Below are positions 43,699 through 53,389 of a DNA stretch of 64,000 bases, piece after piece. Every line of letters starts with the position of its first letter. Position 1 is the first letter of the stretch. The position numbers and the translations under genes are program-made. The stretch comes from Saccharothrix saharensis. GTDB taxonomy: Bacteria > Actinomycetota > Actinomycetes > Mycobacteriales > Pseudonocardiaceae. The stretch spans positions 2,728,001 through 2,792,000 of the forward strand of contig NZ_VFPP01000001.1 of assembly GCF_006716745.1 (NCBI RefSeq). Direction: 5' to 3'. The notes under the pieces were generated by a model that saw only the letters and a program-made list of their open reading frames with translations, made no database searches and had not been told where the DNA came from.

Positions 43699-46146
43699 AT
43701 GAGCGCGCAACGGGACCGGATCGCGAGGCTGATCGGCACGTTGTTCCGGACCGCCCCGCTGACGTGCGCCTTCCTCATCTCGTTCTGGACCACCGGTGCG
43801 CTGACCGGTGCGCTGGGTGGCCGGAACGACGCCCTGCTCGATCGCGTCGGCTTCGGCACCGACAGCCCGTTGTGGACGGCGTTCTCCTCTGTGCTGTGGG
43901 CCATGGATCTCACGGGGTACGTGGCGACGACCGCGTTGCTGCTCGTCTTCGGCACGCTGGCCGAGCGCGAGTTCGGTGCCCTGCGCACCGCGGGGCTCTT
44001 CCTCACCTCCCACGTGCTCGGGGTGTTCCTCGGACGGGGGGTGGTGCTGCTGGGCAGCAACCTCGGCTGGTCCTGGCCGGAGTCGCTCACGGGCGAGGTC
44101 GCGGCCGGGCCGTCGATCGCAGGGGTGGGACTCGTGCTGGCGTTGTCGTTCCGGATGCCGGTGTCGTGGCGGCGCCGGGTCCGGCTCATGACGGCCCTGT
44201 CGCTGCTGGTGCTCGCGTTGTACTCGGGATGGCTGGAAGACCTGCTGCGGCTCACCGGTGGCGCGACGGGCCTGCTCATCGGCGCGTTCTTCCTTCGTCG
44301 CGACGAAGGCCGCGAGCCCGGCACCCTGGCGGAGAGGCGGGTCCTCGTCGGTGTGCTGGTGGCGGCGTCGGCGCTCGGGCCGGTGGTGGCGGTGCTGTCG
44401 CCGTTTCCGAACGGCCCGCTGTCGTGGTTCTCCGACGTGGTCGCCGTCGCCCAGCCGGCGCAGTCGGACGTGGACCTCGCGTGCGCCTCGGGCGCGGCTG
44501 AGCAATGCCGCACGATGCTGGTCCAACTGTCCTACGGGCGGTTTCCGGCGCTGGTGATGTCGTTGCTGCCGGCGTTGTTGCTGCTGGTGCTCGCCGAAGG
44601 GTTGCGGCGCGGGCGGCGGTTCGCGTGGTGGTCGGCGCTGGGCGCCACGGCGGCGTATGCGGCGACCACCGGGTGGTACGTCGCGCAGGCCGCGCGGCTT
44701 CCGGAGGTCGGTGGTCTTGAGACCGGTTTCTCCTACGGTGTGCCGATCCTGGCATCGCTCTCGATCACTCTGGTACTGCTGTTGACGCGCGGGAACTTCA
44801 CTGTGCGGCTTCCCCGGCACGCGATCCGGAGGTTCTGGCGGTTCACCGCGGGCAGCATCGGTGTGCTGTCCGCGTTGTACGTGTTCGGCGGCTATCTGGT
44901 ACGGGACCGGTTCGCCCCGCGACCGGGTTTCCTCCAACTGCTCGCGGACCTGCCGACGCGGTTCCTGCCGCCGGGTTACCTCGGTCTGGTGCCGCTGCGC
45001 TTCCAGGCGGACGGGGTGGTCGGCACGCTGTTGTTCGAGTACACCGGCGTGGTGTTCTGGCTGATCGTGCTGGCGGGTCTGCTGGTGGCTTCCTGGCGGG
45101 CGTGGCCGTCGTCGTCGGAGAACCAAGCGGCCCACGCGCGCGAACTGGTGCGGCGTTACGGCGGATCTTCGTTGTCGCACATGACGACGTGGCGCGGCAA
45201 CCGGTACTGGTTCTCCCCGGACGGTGAGACGGTGATCGCGTACCGGGTGGTCGCCACGATCGCGCTCACCGTCGGCGACCCGATCGGGCCCGCCAGGATC
45301 GACGCCGTGCGCGGGTTCGCCGAGTTCTGCGAGGAGAACGGCTGGACCCCGTGCCTGTACAGCATCAGCGCCGAGACGCGCGACGAGGTCGCCCCGCTCG
45401 GCTGGCCGGCGGTGCAGGTCGCCGAGGACACCGTGATCGACCTCGACGCGCTCGCCTTCACCGGCAAGAAGTGGCAGGACGTGCGCACCGCCCTGAACAA
45501 GGCCGCCAAGCAGCGCATCACCGCCGAGTGGTGCACCTACGCCGACGCGCCCTTCGCGATCACCGACCAGATCCGGTCCATCTCGGCGGAGTGGGTGACG
45601 GACAAGGGTCTGCCCGAGATGGGCTTCACGCTCGGCGGCCTCGACGAGCTGACCGGAGACGGCGTGCGTTGCCTGCTCGCCGTGGATGCCGACCGCACCG
45701 TGCACGGCGTCACGAGCTGGCTGCCGGTGTACTCCGAAGGCGAGGTCGTGGGCTACACGCTCGACTTCATGCGCCGCCGTGCCAACGGTTTCCGCGGCAC
45801 GATGGAGTTCCTGATCGCCTCGGCGGCGCTGCAGCTGAAGGCCGGGGGAGTCCGGTTCCTCAGCCTGTCCGGTGCACCGCTCGCCCGGCTGGACCGGGGT
45901 GAACGACCTCGCCTGCTCCAGCGAGTGCTGGACGTCACCGGACGGGTCCTGGAACCGATCTACGGGTTCCGCTCGTTGTTCGCGTTCAAGGCCAAGTTCC
46001 AGCCGACCTACCGACCCCTGTACATGGTCTACCCGGACGCCGCCGCGCTGCCTCGCATCGCCAACGCGGTCAGCCGCGCTTATCTGCCCGGCGTCACTCT
46101 GCGCCAAGGCCTCCGCCTCGCCGCCAGGATGATCCGGCGCTCCTGA
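43699..46146 (+). CDS. mprF: MprF-type aminoacyl-lipid synthase/flippase
   Basis: The 815-residue protein starts with about 10-14 helices, among them a rhomboid-like N-terminal group (VLWAMDLTGYVATTALLLVF, ESLTGEVAAGPSIAGVGLVL), and ends with a GNAT-like DUF2156 domain from about residue 480 (SLSHMTTWRGNRYWFSPDGE, then VGDPIGPARIDAVRGFAEF). MprF uses aminoacyl-tRNA to attach Lys or Ala to phosphatidylglycerol or diacylglycerol, lowering surface charge and resisting cationic peptides. The amino acid used is not clear from sequence. It is operonic with the upstream esterase. Confidence 0.88.
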   Translation: MSAQRDRIARLIGTLFRTAPLTCAFLISFWTTGALTGALGGRNDALLDRVGFGTDSPLWTAFSSVLWAMDLTGYVATTALLLVFGTLAEREFGALRTAGLFLTSHVLGVFLGRGVVLLGSNLGWSWPESLTGEVAAGPSIAGVGLVLALSFRMPVSWRRRVRLMTALSLLVLALYSGWLEDLLRLTGGATGLLIGAFFLRRDEGREPGTLAERRVLVGVLVAASALGPVVAVLSPFPNGPLSWFSDVVAVAQPAQSDVDLACASGAAEQCRTMLVQLSYGRFPALVMSLLPALLLLVLAEGLRRGRRFAWWSALGATAAYAATTGWYVAQAARLPEVGGLETGFSYGVPILASLSITLVLLLTRGNFTVRLPRHAIRRFWRFTAGSIGVLSALYVFGGYLVRDRFAPRPGFLQLLADLPTRFLPPGYLGLVPLRFQADGVVGTLLFEYTGVVFWLIVLAGLLVASWRAWPSSSENQAAHARELVRRYGGSSLSHMTTWRGNRYWFSPDGETVIAYRVVATIALTVGDPIGPARIDAVRGFAEFCEENGWTPCLYSISAETRDEVAPLGWPAVQVAEDTVIDLDALAFTGKKWQDVRTALNKAAKQRITAEWCTYADAPFAITDQIRSISAEWVTDKGLPEMGFTLGGLDELTGDGVRCLLAVDADRTVHGVTSWLPVYSEGEVVGYTLDFMRRRANGFRGTMEFLIASAALQLKAGGVRFLSLSGAPLARLDRGERPRLLQRVLDVTGRVLEPIYGFRSLFAFKAKFQPTYRPLYMVYPDAAALPRIANAVSRAYLPGVTLRQGLRLAARMIRRS

Positions 46147-46160
46147 CCGACCGCGACGGA

Positions 46161-46188
46161 CCGGACCCGACCAGCCGGGGAGGTCCGG
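46161..46188. terminator. Weak hairpin after the MprF-like gene
   Basis: A 7-bp stem (CCGGACC 46161-46167 with GGTCCGG 46182-46188) and 14-nt loop lies just after the stop at 46146. It is a possible terminator but weaker than the others in this region. Confidence 0.4.
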
Positions 46189-46258
46189 CCAGGTGGCGGG
46201 ATCAACACCCCGACCTGACGGATGGCCCGGTTACCGAGCGCACCGACACAGTTACCGC

Positions 46259-47587
46259 ATGACACGGATGCCACCACCGCGGGACACCTCGGCTGCGCCG
46301 GAGACATCGCCTTCCCCGTCCCGAACGCCGGCAGAGTCCGCCGCGCCGGCCGAGCCCCGCCCTTCGACGGGGCGCTTGATCGGGGTGGACCTGGCCCGCG
46401 CGCTGGCCGTGTTCGGCATGTACGTCGTACACCTCGGCCCCTCGACGAGCAACGCGAGCGGCATCGGCGCCTGGGTGCGGCACCTGGCGGAGGGGCGTTC
46501 GTCCGCCCTGTTCGCCACGCTCGCCGGGTTCTCGCTGATGCTGATCGCCGGCCGCCTGGAGCCGAAGACCGGTGTGGCCGGACGGCAGGCGAAGGCCCGG
46601 ATCGCGATCCGGGCCGTGATCCTGCTCGTCCTGGGCACCGTGATGATCACGTTCTACGGGGATGTGGTGATCCTCGCCTCGTACGGGCTCTTCTTCCTGC
46701 TGGCCCTGCCACTGGTGCGACTGGGCGCCACGACGCTCGCGATCATCGCGGCCGCGATCGCCGTCGTCGGGCCGGTGCTGGCCTTCGGCCTCAAGTCCCT
46801 GGTCACCGAGCCGGTCAAGGCTGCCATCAAGGCCTACGACCCACTCGCTCAACTCGGCGGCGCGGGACTGCTGGACCTCCTGCTCACGGGCTTCTACCCC
46901 GCGATGCCCTGGATGGCGTTCATCATCGCCGGCATGGCTCTGGGCCGGCTGGACGTGTCCTCCGGCGCCGTGCGGCGGCGGCTGGCCGTGTTCGGTCCCG
47001 CCCTCGCCCTGTTCGCCCACGGTGCCTCCTGGCTGCTCGCCCAGCTGATCGGCAGCGTCCGGGAAGCCTCGGAGATGCAGGGCGCAAGGGGCCCCGGCAG
47101 CTCGGGTATGAGCAAGGGGCTGAAGGGCCCCGGCGCCATGGGCGACCCCAGCGCCGCCGGTGACATGATGCCGCCCGACACCACCGGATCGGCCTGGTCG
47201 TTGCTGACCTCGGGACCGCACAGCGGCATGCCGTTCGACATCATCGGCTGTGTCGGAGTCGCGATCACCGTCATCGTGCTCGCGACGACGGCGATCGACC
47301 GCCTGCCGCTGCTGCAGCGCCTGGCCGCACCGGTCATCGCCGTGGGCACGATGTCCCTGACCGCCTACGTCGGCCACTTCGTGCTGTCATCGCAGATGTC
47401 CGGGACCTTCGGTGCATCCGGGGCCGGCGTGACCGCCGGGCCCGAGTCCCAGGCGTCCTGGACGCCGGTGCTCGTGTTCATCCTCGGCGCCATGGCGTTC
47501 GCCTGGACCTGGTCTCGCTTCTTCCGCAAGGGACCGCTCGAGCACCTGCTCGACCTCGCGACCAAGCCGGCGAAGCACATCCGCTGA
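46259..47587 (+). CDS. DUF418-type multi-pass membrane protein
   Basis: The 442-residue protein has a Pro/Ser-rich N-terminus, then GRLIGVDLARALAVFGMYVVHL, the start motif of DUF418/acyltransferase-like proteins, about nine helices, and a hydrophilic insertion near residues 280-320 rich in Gly and Met (GARGPGSSGMSKGLKGPGAM). The C-terminal LTAYVGHFVLSS matches the DUF418 His motif. Function in transport or acyl transfer is not established. ATG 46259 is chosen without a clear ribosome site; 46193 is an alternative. Confidence 0.75.
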   Translation: MTRMPPPRDTSAAPETSPSPSRTPAESAAPAEPRPSTGRLIGVDLARALAVFGMYVVHLGPSTSNASGIGAWVRHLAEGRSSALFATLAGFSLMLIAGRLEPKTGVAGRQAKARIAIRAVILLVLGTVMITFYGDVVILASYGLFFLLALPLVRLGATTLAIIAAAIAVVGPVLAFGLKSLVTEPVKAAIKAYDPLAQLGGAGLLDLLLTGFYPAMPWMAFIIAGMALGRLDVSSGAVRRRLAVFGPALALFAHGASWLLAQLIGSVREASEMQGARGPGSSGMSKGLKGPGAMGDPSAAGDMMPPDTTGSAWSLLTSGPHSGMPFDIIGCVGVAITVIVLATTAIDRLPLLQRLAAPVIAVGTMSLTAYVGHFVLSSQMSGTFGASGAGVTAGPESQASWTPVLVFILGAMAFAWTWSRFFRKGPLEHLLDLATKPAKHIR

Positions 47588-47590
47588 GCA

Positions 47591-47628
47591 CCGGCCGACC
47601 GGCTGGTCGCGACCTGCCGGTCGGCCGG
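47591..47628. terminator. Hairpin terminator after the DUF418 gene
   Basis: A perfect 12-bp inverted repeat (47591-47602 and 47617-47628) with a 14-nt loop starts 3 bp after the stop codon at 47587. Confidence 0.85.
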
Positions 47629-47712
47629 ACCCGACCCACTGGCTTCCGGATGGCGGTCCCACGCCGCTCCCAGCGAGAATGCACGCATGCAGGATCCGGA
47701 AAGGGGTGGGAC

Positions 47713-48372
47713 ATGATCCGGGTGGTCGTCGTGGACGACGAAGAGCTCGTGCGCACCGGCTTCCGCCTCATCCTCCAGGCGGCCGGGGACATAGAGGTCG
47801 TCGCGACGCCCACCGGTGCGCAGGCGGTGCGCGAGATCAGCCTGCTCAAGCCCGACCTCGTGCTGCTGGACATCCGGATGCCGGACGTGGATGGCCTGAC
47901 CATCCTGCGTCAGCTGCAAGGTCTCACGCCGCCGCCGGTCGTCGCGATGCTGACGACGTTCGACTCCGACGAGTACATCGCCATGGCGCTGCGGTCGGGC
48001 GCAGCCGGGTTCATCCTCAAGGACACCGGACCCGAACAGCTCGCCCAGATGGTGCGCACGCTGGTCAGCGGCGGGGTGGTGCTCTCCCCCAAGGTCACCC
48101 GCACGGTCGTGGACGGCTATCTCGGTTCCGGCGCGGGCTCGCAGGCCTCCGAGCAGGTCGGCCGGCTGACCGAACGCGAACGCGTGGTGCTCGTGCTCAT
48201 CGCCGAGGGACTGTCGAACACCGACATCGGCGCTCGGATCCACGTCAGTGTCGGCACGGTGAAGGACCATGTCAGCGCCATCCTCACCAAGCTGCGCGTC
48301 GGCAGCAGGGTGCAGGCCGCTCTCGTGGCGCAACGCGCCGGGCTGCTCGACGCGGGCGGGGATTCCCGGTGA
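47713..48372 (+). CDS. NarL/FixJ-family response regulator
   Basis: The 219-residue protein has a receiver domain: VVVDDEELVRTGF, phospho-Asp near residue 55 in LVLLDIRMPDVDG, the Thr in MLTTFDSDEY and the Lys of ILKDTGPEQL. A LuxR helix-turn-helix near 155-205 follows (LTERERVVLVLIAEGLSNTD and on). ATG 47713 follows AAAGGGGTGGGAC. Its stop overlaps the start of the histidine kinase gene (GTGA), forming a two-component pair. Confidence 0.95.
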   Translation: MIRVVVVDDEELVRTGFRLILQAAGDIEVVATPTGAQAVREISLLKPDLVLLDIRMPDVDGLTILRQLQGLTPPPVVAMLTTFDSDEYIAMALRSGAAGFILKDTGPEQLAQMVRTLVSGGVVLSPKVTRTVVDGYLGSGAGSQASEQVGRLTERERVVLVLIAEGLSNTDIGARIHVSVGTVKDHVSAILTKLRVGSRVQAALVAQRAGLLDAGGDSR

Positions 48373-49475
48373 GCTCCCGCCCGCTGGTCCGCGTCGCCGT
48401 ACTGGCGCTCGCGGTGGCCGAGGGCGTGCTGACGTTGATCAGCGAGGAGGACCCGTACGGTGCGGTCCCGATCGCGATCGCGGTGCTTGCCTTGGTGGTG
48501 CTCGAGCGCCGGCCCGTGCCGGCGTTCCTGGCGACGTTGCCCGCGGTGTTGTACCCCGGCGCGATCGTCCCGGCGATCATCGCTCTCTACGTGGTCTCCA
48601 GCCGCTACCGCGACTGGTGGATCATCGCCGGCTGCGGGCTGCTGGCCGCGGCCGGCTTCGTTTTCCCGACGACGGAGTTCGCTCCATCGATCTGGGACTC
48701 CTACACGTTGCTCGGCGTCATCTACTTCACGATGACCGCGCTCGCTCCGATCCTGCTCGGCCAGTTCCTGCGCTCCCGGCGCGAGCTGGCGCTGCGGCTG
48801 GAGGAGGTGAAGGAGGCCAGGGAGCACGAGCGCCGGCTCGACGCCGAGGCGGTCCTGGCCAAGGAACGCAACCAGCTCGCCCGCGAGATGCACGACGTCG
48901 TCTCCCACCAGGTGAGCCTCATCGCCGTGCAGGCGACAGCGCTCCAGGTCAGCACCGCAGACCCCGACGCCAGGCAGGCTGCCGGGAACCTGCGGCAGCT
49001 GTCGGTGAACACGCTCGACGAACTCCGGCACATGGTCAACCTGCTGCGCGCCTCCGGCACACCCTCGACCGAGCTCACCCCGCAACCCACGCTGACCGAC
49101 CTCGAACGCCTCATCGCAGGCAGCGCGATCGACGCCAGGCTGGTCGGCGACGTGCCCGACGGACTCGAACCACCCGTGCAACGGGCCATCTACCGCACCA
49201 TCCAGGAAGCGCTCACCAACGTGCGCAAGCACGCCCCCGGGGCAAGCGCCACCATCGAGATCAGCCACGACGACACCGACCTCACCGTCACCGTCACCAA
49301 CACCCGGCCCACCCGGCCCACCCTCGCCCTGCCCAGCGCCCGGCACGGACTCGTCGGACTGCAGGAACGAGCCGCGCTCCTCGGCGGGAAGCTCCACACC
49401 GGTCCCCTGCCCGACGGCGGCTTCCAGCTACGACTGCGGCTGCCGGTCACGGCCATCGGCATGGCGCGCGGCTGA
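48369..49475 (+). CDS. Sensor histidine kinase (DesK/NarL-type, HisKA_3)
   Basis: The 368-residue kinase has about five N-terminal helices, a coiled coil (LRLEEVKEAREHERRLDAEA), the HisKA_3 box with the phospho-His in REMHDVVSHQVSLIAVQA and an ATPase domain with QEALTNVRKHAPG (N box) and HGLVGLQERAALLGG. No extracellular sensor loop of notable size exists, so it may sense the membrane. GTG 48369 overlaps the regulator stop. Target genes are unknown. The ATP-lid region ends the protein at TAIGMARG. A decayed copy of its 3' end lies at 49980-50035. Confidence 0.93.
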   Translation: MSSRPLVRVAVLALAVAEGVLTLISEEDPYGAVPIAIAVLALVVLERRPVPAFLATLPAVLYPGAIVPAIIALYVVSSRYRDWWIIAGCGLLAAAGFVFPTTEFAPSIWDSYTLLGVIYFTMTALAPILLGQFLRSRRELALRLEEVKEAREHERRLDAEAVLAKERNQLAREMHDVVSHQVSLIAVQATALQVSTADPDARQAAGNLRQLSVNTLDELRHMVNLLRASGTPSTELTPQPTLTDLERLIAGSAIDARLVGDVPDGLEPPVQRAIYRTIQEALTNVRKHAPGASATIEISHDDTDLTVTVTNTRPTRPTLALPSARHGLVGLQERAALLGGKLHTGPLPDGGFQLRLRLPVTAIGMARG

Positions 49476-49979
49476 CCGCGACCGGAGGGGACCGGTCGTG
49501 CGCGAGTGCTGCCCGTGTCCCACGACCGGCGGTGGCACAGCGGATCGAACTCGGCCGGACCAACGACGTCCCCGCCAAGGCCGGTCGCAGTGCCTGGGAG
49601 ATCGTGCGGTCCGAGGTCTTCGCCGGAACCAACGCGGTGCTCGCGGCGATCGTGTTCTCCACCGGCTACTGGCTGGACGACTCACTGGCCGGTTCGGATC
49701 GTGGCCAACAGCACTTGGACCGCTCATGTGGGACCCCGCGACCACAACCGCGCGATCGCAGCGCTGAACGCGCTGCCGGAGCTGGTCATGTGCCCTGTCG
49801 GGCAGCGCGGTCGACCCGCGTACGTCCCAGCAGCTGGGGCGGCTGCTCGACGATCGCGGGTGGACGACCGGTGGATTCGTCGAGCCCAGCGCACCGGCCG
49901 GGGTGTGAAGGCTCGGCTCAGCTCGTCAGGAGCAGGGTCGGGCCGCAGGCGGTCAACCGGGACGAGCCGCGCTTCCCGG

Positions 49980-50035
49980 TGCCCGACGGCGGCTCCAGCT
50001 ACGACTGCGGCCGCCGATCACGGCGGTCGGCACAG
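49980..50035 (+). pseudogene. Duplicate of the histidine kinase 3' end
   Basis: The segment TGCCCGACGGCGGC followed by TCCAGCTACGACTGCGG is nearly identical to 49408-49464 in the kinase gene (TGCCCGACGGCGGCTTCC...), with one base deleted and about six substitutions in 57 positions. It suggests an ancient local duplication whose other parts have decayed. Confidence 0.65.
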
Positions 50036-50053
50036 CACACGGACCACCACAGG

Positions 50054-50084
50054 CTCGGAGTGCGCCGGATCGACGCACTCCGAG
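50054..50084. terminator. Hairpin terminator after the ABC transporter gene
   Basis: A perfect 11-bp stem (50054-50064 and 50074-50084) with a 9-nt loop lies 8 bp beyond the stop codon of the minus-strand gene at 50092. Confidence 0.8.
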
Positions 50085-50091
50085 CATCCGC

Positions 50092-51840
50092 TCATCGGAC
50101 GTGTTCGCCGGTGAGCAGCTGAGTGGCGGCGAACTCGGCGTACAAGGGATCGTTCAGGACGAGCTCGTCGTGAGTGCCGGTGGCCCGCACGGTTCCGTCG
50201 TCCAGCACCACGATCCGGTCCGCTTGCATCACCGTCGACAGCCGGTGCGCCACCACCAGCACCGTCATCGTCTTCGCCGCGGTCGTGACCACGTCCCTGA
50301 TCGCCATCTCGTTCGCGGCGTCCAACTGTGACGTGATCTCGTCGAGCAGCATCAACCGCGGACGGCTGAGCAGGGCACGGGCGAGCGCGACACGTTGCCG
50401 CTCACCACCGGACAGGAAGGTGCCGCGGTGCCCGACCGGGGTGTCCAATCCGTCGGGCAGCCGCTCGACGAGCGAGTCCAGCCGGGTCTGCGCCACCACG
50501 TCGCGGATCTCCTCGTCAGTCGCGTCCGGGCGGCCGTAGACGAGGTTCTCGCGCAACGATCCCGAGAGCAGGGGCGCGTCCTGTTCGACGTACCCGATGC
50601 GCGCTCGCAGGGCTGCCAGGTCCCAGTCCGCCAGATCCCGGCCGTCCAGCTGGATGCGGCCGGAATCCGGCTCGTGGAACCGCTCGACCAGTGCGAACAG
50701 GGTGGACTTGCCCGCACCGGACGGGCCGACGAAGGCGGTCATGCCCGACGCGGGGATGTCGACGCTCACGCCGCGCAGGACCTCAGGCCGGTCCGGGGCG
50801 TAGCGGAACCGGACGTCGGCGAAGCTCAGGCGAGTTCCGCCCTCGTCCGAGACCTCGTTGCCGCCGTCGCCGAGCGGTTCGGTCTGCATCTGGTCGACGT
50901 CGCTGAGCCTGCGCACCGCGGCGAGCCCGATCTGCAGCCTGCTGCCGGCGTGCAGCAACTGCCCGATCGGCTCGTGCAGGTAGAACAGGAACAGGAGGAA
51001 GGCGACCAGAGTGGACAGTGAGATCGCGCCGGTCGCGACCCGCGCACCGCCCATGGCGAGCACGGCGAGGAACGACGCCTGGACCGCGAGGCTGTTGGAG
51101 CCGTGCACCAGCGATTCCCACCGCGCTGAACGGACACCGGCACGCCACCCGTTCTCCGCACCGCGCTCGATCGCGGCGATCTCCCTCGTCTCGGCGCCCG
51201 CTGCCTTCACGGTGCGGAAGGCGCCGAGCACGCGCTCCAGCCGCGCTCCGGTCTCACCGACAGCGCTTTGAGCGGCGTGGGACGCCTTCTCGATCATCGG
51301 CATGCCGGCCAGGGCGAGCAGGCCCACCACCAGCAGCACGGCCAGGGTGATGCCCAGCAGGACCAGGTCCATCACGCCCATCATCACTACCATCACCACG
51401 GTCGTCACCGAGCCGGTGACCAGTGCGACGAGAGCGTGGGTGCACACCTCGCGCAGCAAGGTCGTGTCGCTGGTGAAGCGGGACAGCAGGTCTCCTGGCT
51501 CGGTGCGTTGCACCGCGGGCACGCGCAGCGAGAGCAGTCGCCGGACCAGCCGTTTCCTGGCGACGAGCACGACCGACTCGGCGGCGCGTTCCAGCAGGTA
51601 GTCGCCGACCATGGCGACCATGGCACCCGCCAGTGCCAGACCGACCAGCAACACCAGCAGACCGGTGATCCCGGCACCCGAGCCCAGCCGGTCCACCAGC
51701 GCCTTGGCCGCCAGGGGCTGCGCGGCGGCGGCAAGCCCGCCGAGCAGGACGAGCGCGCCTCCGAAGAGGATGGTGGGTCGCTGCGGTCTGGCGTACCCCA
51801 GAAGCGTTCGCCAGGTCGCGCGGTCGATCGGGGTGCGCAC
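50092..51840 (-). CDS. ABC exporter, fused membrane and ATPase domains (MsbA/LmrA-like)
   Basis: The 582-residue half-transporter has six helices (residues about 20-310), Walker A GPSGAGKSTLFALVE, Q-loop GYVEQDAPLLSGSLRENLV, signature LSGGERQRVALARALL, Walker B RLMLLDEITSQLD and H-loop VVAHRLSTV. The Glu after the Walker B Asp is present. Family members export drugs, lipids or peptides, usually as dimers. GTG 51840 starts the homologous part (VRTPIDRATWR); the open frame upstream is non-homologous. It is divergent from the antiporter gene and single. Confidence 0.93.
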   Translation of the reverse strand: MRTPIDRATWRTLLGYARPQRPTILFGGALVLLGGLAAAAQPLAAKALVDRLGSGAGITGLLVLLVGLALAGAMVAMVGDYLLERAAESVVLVARKRLVRRLLSLRVPAVQRTEPGDLLSRFTSDTTLLREVCTHALVALVTGSVTTVVMVVMMGVMDLVLLGITLAVLLVVGLLALAGMPMIEKASHAAQSAVGETGARLERVLGAFRTVKAAGAETREIAAIERGAENGWRAGVRSARWESLVHGSNSLAVQASFLAVLAMGGARVATGAISLSTLVAFLLFLFYLHEPIGQLLHAGSRLQIGLAAVRRLSDVDQMQTEPLGDGGNEVSDEGGTRLSFADVRFRYAPDRPEVLRGVSVDIPASGMTAFVGPSGAGKSTLFALVERFHEPDSGRIQLDGRDLADWDLAALRARIGYVEQDAPLLSGSLRENLVYGRPDATDEEIRDVVAQTRLDSLVERLPDGLDTPVGHRGTFLSGGERQRVALARALLSRPRLMLLDEITSQLDAANEMAIRDVVTTAAKTMTVLVVAHRLSTVMQADRIVVLDDGTVRATGTHDELVLNDPLYAEFAATQLLTGEHVR

Positions 51841-52123
51841 GGTAGAACAACTCCGTCTTCTCTGTTCGTGACCGGGAATGCGATCCGGGCAGGCGAAACG
51901 CCGCCGCGGACCGGCTCCACGATTGTCAGTCGAACCGCACACCGCACGGCACCGGCGAACCGGCTGGATCCTCCAGCCACGTGACCCGGTGACACCCGCC
52001 GCCTGGGGGATGGCGGAACACTGTGGACGCGACACGACACTCCGCGGCCGGCGGCTTGTCCACAATGGCCTCTGGGGAGAGTACTCTCCCTCTCCGTCAC
52101 GCCGCCTCACGAAGCACGATCAC

Positions 52124-53389
52124 ATGAACTCGCTGCTCCTCATGATCGCGATCGCCATCGCGGTCCGCTCCTTCGCCGCGTCCCGGCTCGACCGGTGGAA
52201 CCTCGGCGCACCGGTCGTCATCGTCGCGGCGGGCGTCGTCATCGGCCTGGTCAACGAACAGTCGATCACGATCGCGCTGAACACCCAGGCGATGTTGTAC
52301 GTGGCCGAGATCGTGCTCGCCGTGCTGCTGTTCGTGGACGCCACCGAGGTGCGCGGCGGACGGCTGTGGGGCAGCTCGCCGGGGCTTGCGGCCAGGGTGC
52401 TGCTCATCGCGATGCCTCTCAGCCTCGTCGCGGCGATGCTGCTCGGCTGGTGGTTGTTCCCCAGCCTGCCCTGGCCGGTGCTCCTGCTGCTCGCCGGCGT
52501 GGTCGTGCCCATCGACTTCGCCCCAGCCGAACGGGTCGTGCGCGACCGCGGCCTGTCGTCACGGGTGCGCACCGTGCTCAACGTCGAGAGCGGTTACAAC
52601 GACGGCATCATCTCGCCCCTCTTCCTGTTCGCGTTGATCCTGGCGGGCGACCACACCCAGGAACGCACACCGCTCTCCGCGCTGGCCACCGTGCTGCCGT
52701 TCGCGCTCAAGGCCCTCATCGCCGGTCTGGTGCTCGGTACGGCACTCGCACTGCTGCTGACCGCCGCACACCGCGCGGGATGGCTCACCGAACAATCCGG
52801 ACGCATCGTCGTGCTGCTGGTGCCGCTGCTGACCTACACGGCCACGGTCGCCATCGACGGCAACGGGTTCGTGGCGTCCTTCGTCTGCGGCATCGTGTTC
52901 CGCTACGTCCACCGGCGAGCCAAGGCACACCGGATCCGCCACTCCCCGCAGGGGCGGAACCTGCTGCGGGGCGGAAAGCTGCACGACGACTTCCGGCTGC
53001 TGGAGGACTTCACCACCCTGCTGACCATGACGCTGTGGTTCGTCGTCGGCATCACCGCCGTGGTGGCGTTCTCGGACGGGCTGCCGTGGCAGGTCGCGCT
53101 CTTCAGCATCGCGGCGCTCACCGTCGTCCGGGTGCTTCCCGTGGCCCTCTCCCTCGCCGGATCGGAGCTTTCCCAGCGGGAACGTCTGCAGGTCGGGGTG
53201 CTCGGGCCACGCGGCACAACGTCGATCGTCTTCGGCCTGCTCGCCTTCAACCGGCTCCCCGAAGGACCCTCCGCCGACACCATCCTGCTCGTCACCGTCA
53301 CCGTGGTCTTCGGCAGCGTGGTGCTGCACGGCATCGGCGCCGGCCCCACCGTCAAATGGCTGGCACCCGCGAAACCGGCTCGTCGCTGA
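52124..53389 (+). CDS. Cation/proton antiporter (CPA1-like)
   Basis: The 421-residue protein has about 12 helices beginning NSLLLMIAIAIAVRSFAASR. It shows the antiporter core: ILPIDFAPA-like VVVPIDFAPAERVVRDRGL near residue 130 and NVESGYNDGIISPLFLFAL near 150, where ND or PIDF-type Asp residues bind the ion. A hydrophilic loop (HRRAKAHRIRHSPQGRNL) lies near residue 260. It should exchange Na+ or K+ for protons. It starts at ATG 52124; the frame upstream has no hydrophobic content. Confidence 0.85.
   Translation: MNSLLLMIAIAIAVRSFAASRLDRWNLGAPVVIVAAGVVIGLVNEQSITIALNTQAMLYVAEIVLAVLLFVDATEVRGGRLWGSSPGLAARVLLIAMPLSLVAAMLLGWWLFPSLPWPVLLLLAGVVVPIDFAPAERVVRDRGLSSRVRTVLNVESGYNDGIISPLFLFALILAGDHTQERTPLSALATVLPFALKALIAGLVLGTALALLLTAAHRAGWLTEQSGRIVVLLVPLLTYTATVAIDGNGFVASFVCGIVFRYVHRRAKAHRIRHSPQGRNLLRGGKLHDDFRLLEDFTTLLTMTLWFVVGITAVVAFSDGLPWQVALFSIAALTVVRVLPVALSLAGSELSQRERLQVGVLGPRGTTSIVFGLLAFNRLPEGPSADTILLVTVTVVFGSVVLHGIGAGPTVKWLAPAKPARR

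Larger units (their letters stand above)
49476..50091. other. Decayed stretch between kinase and ABC transporter
   Basis: No intact gene. A fragment QRIELGRTNDVPAKAGRSAW then EIVRSEVFAGTNAVLAAIVF at about 49540-49690 is continued in other frames (VANSTWTAHVGPRDHNRAIA and LNALPELVMCPVGQRG), showing frameshifts. I do not recognise the family. The segment 49980-50035 is a degenerate copy of the kinase gene 3' end. Confidence 0.55.
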
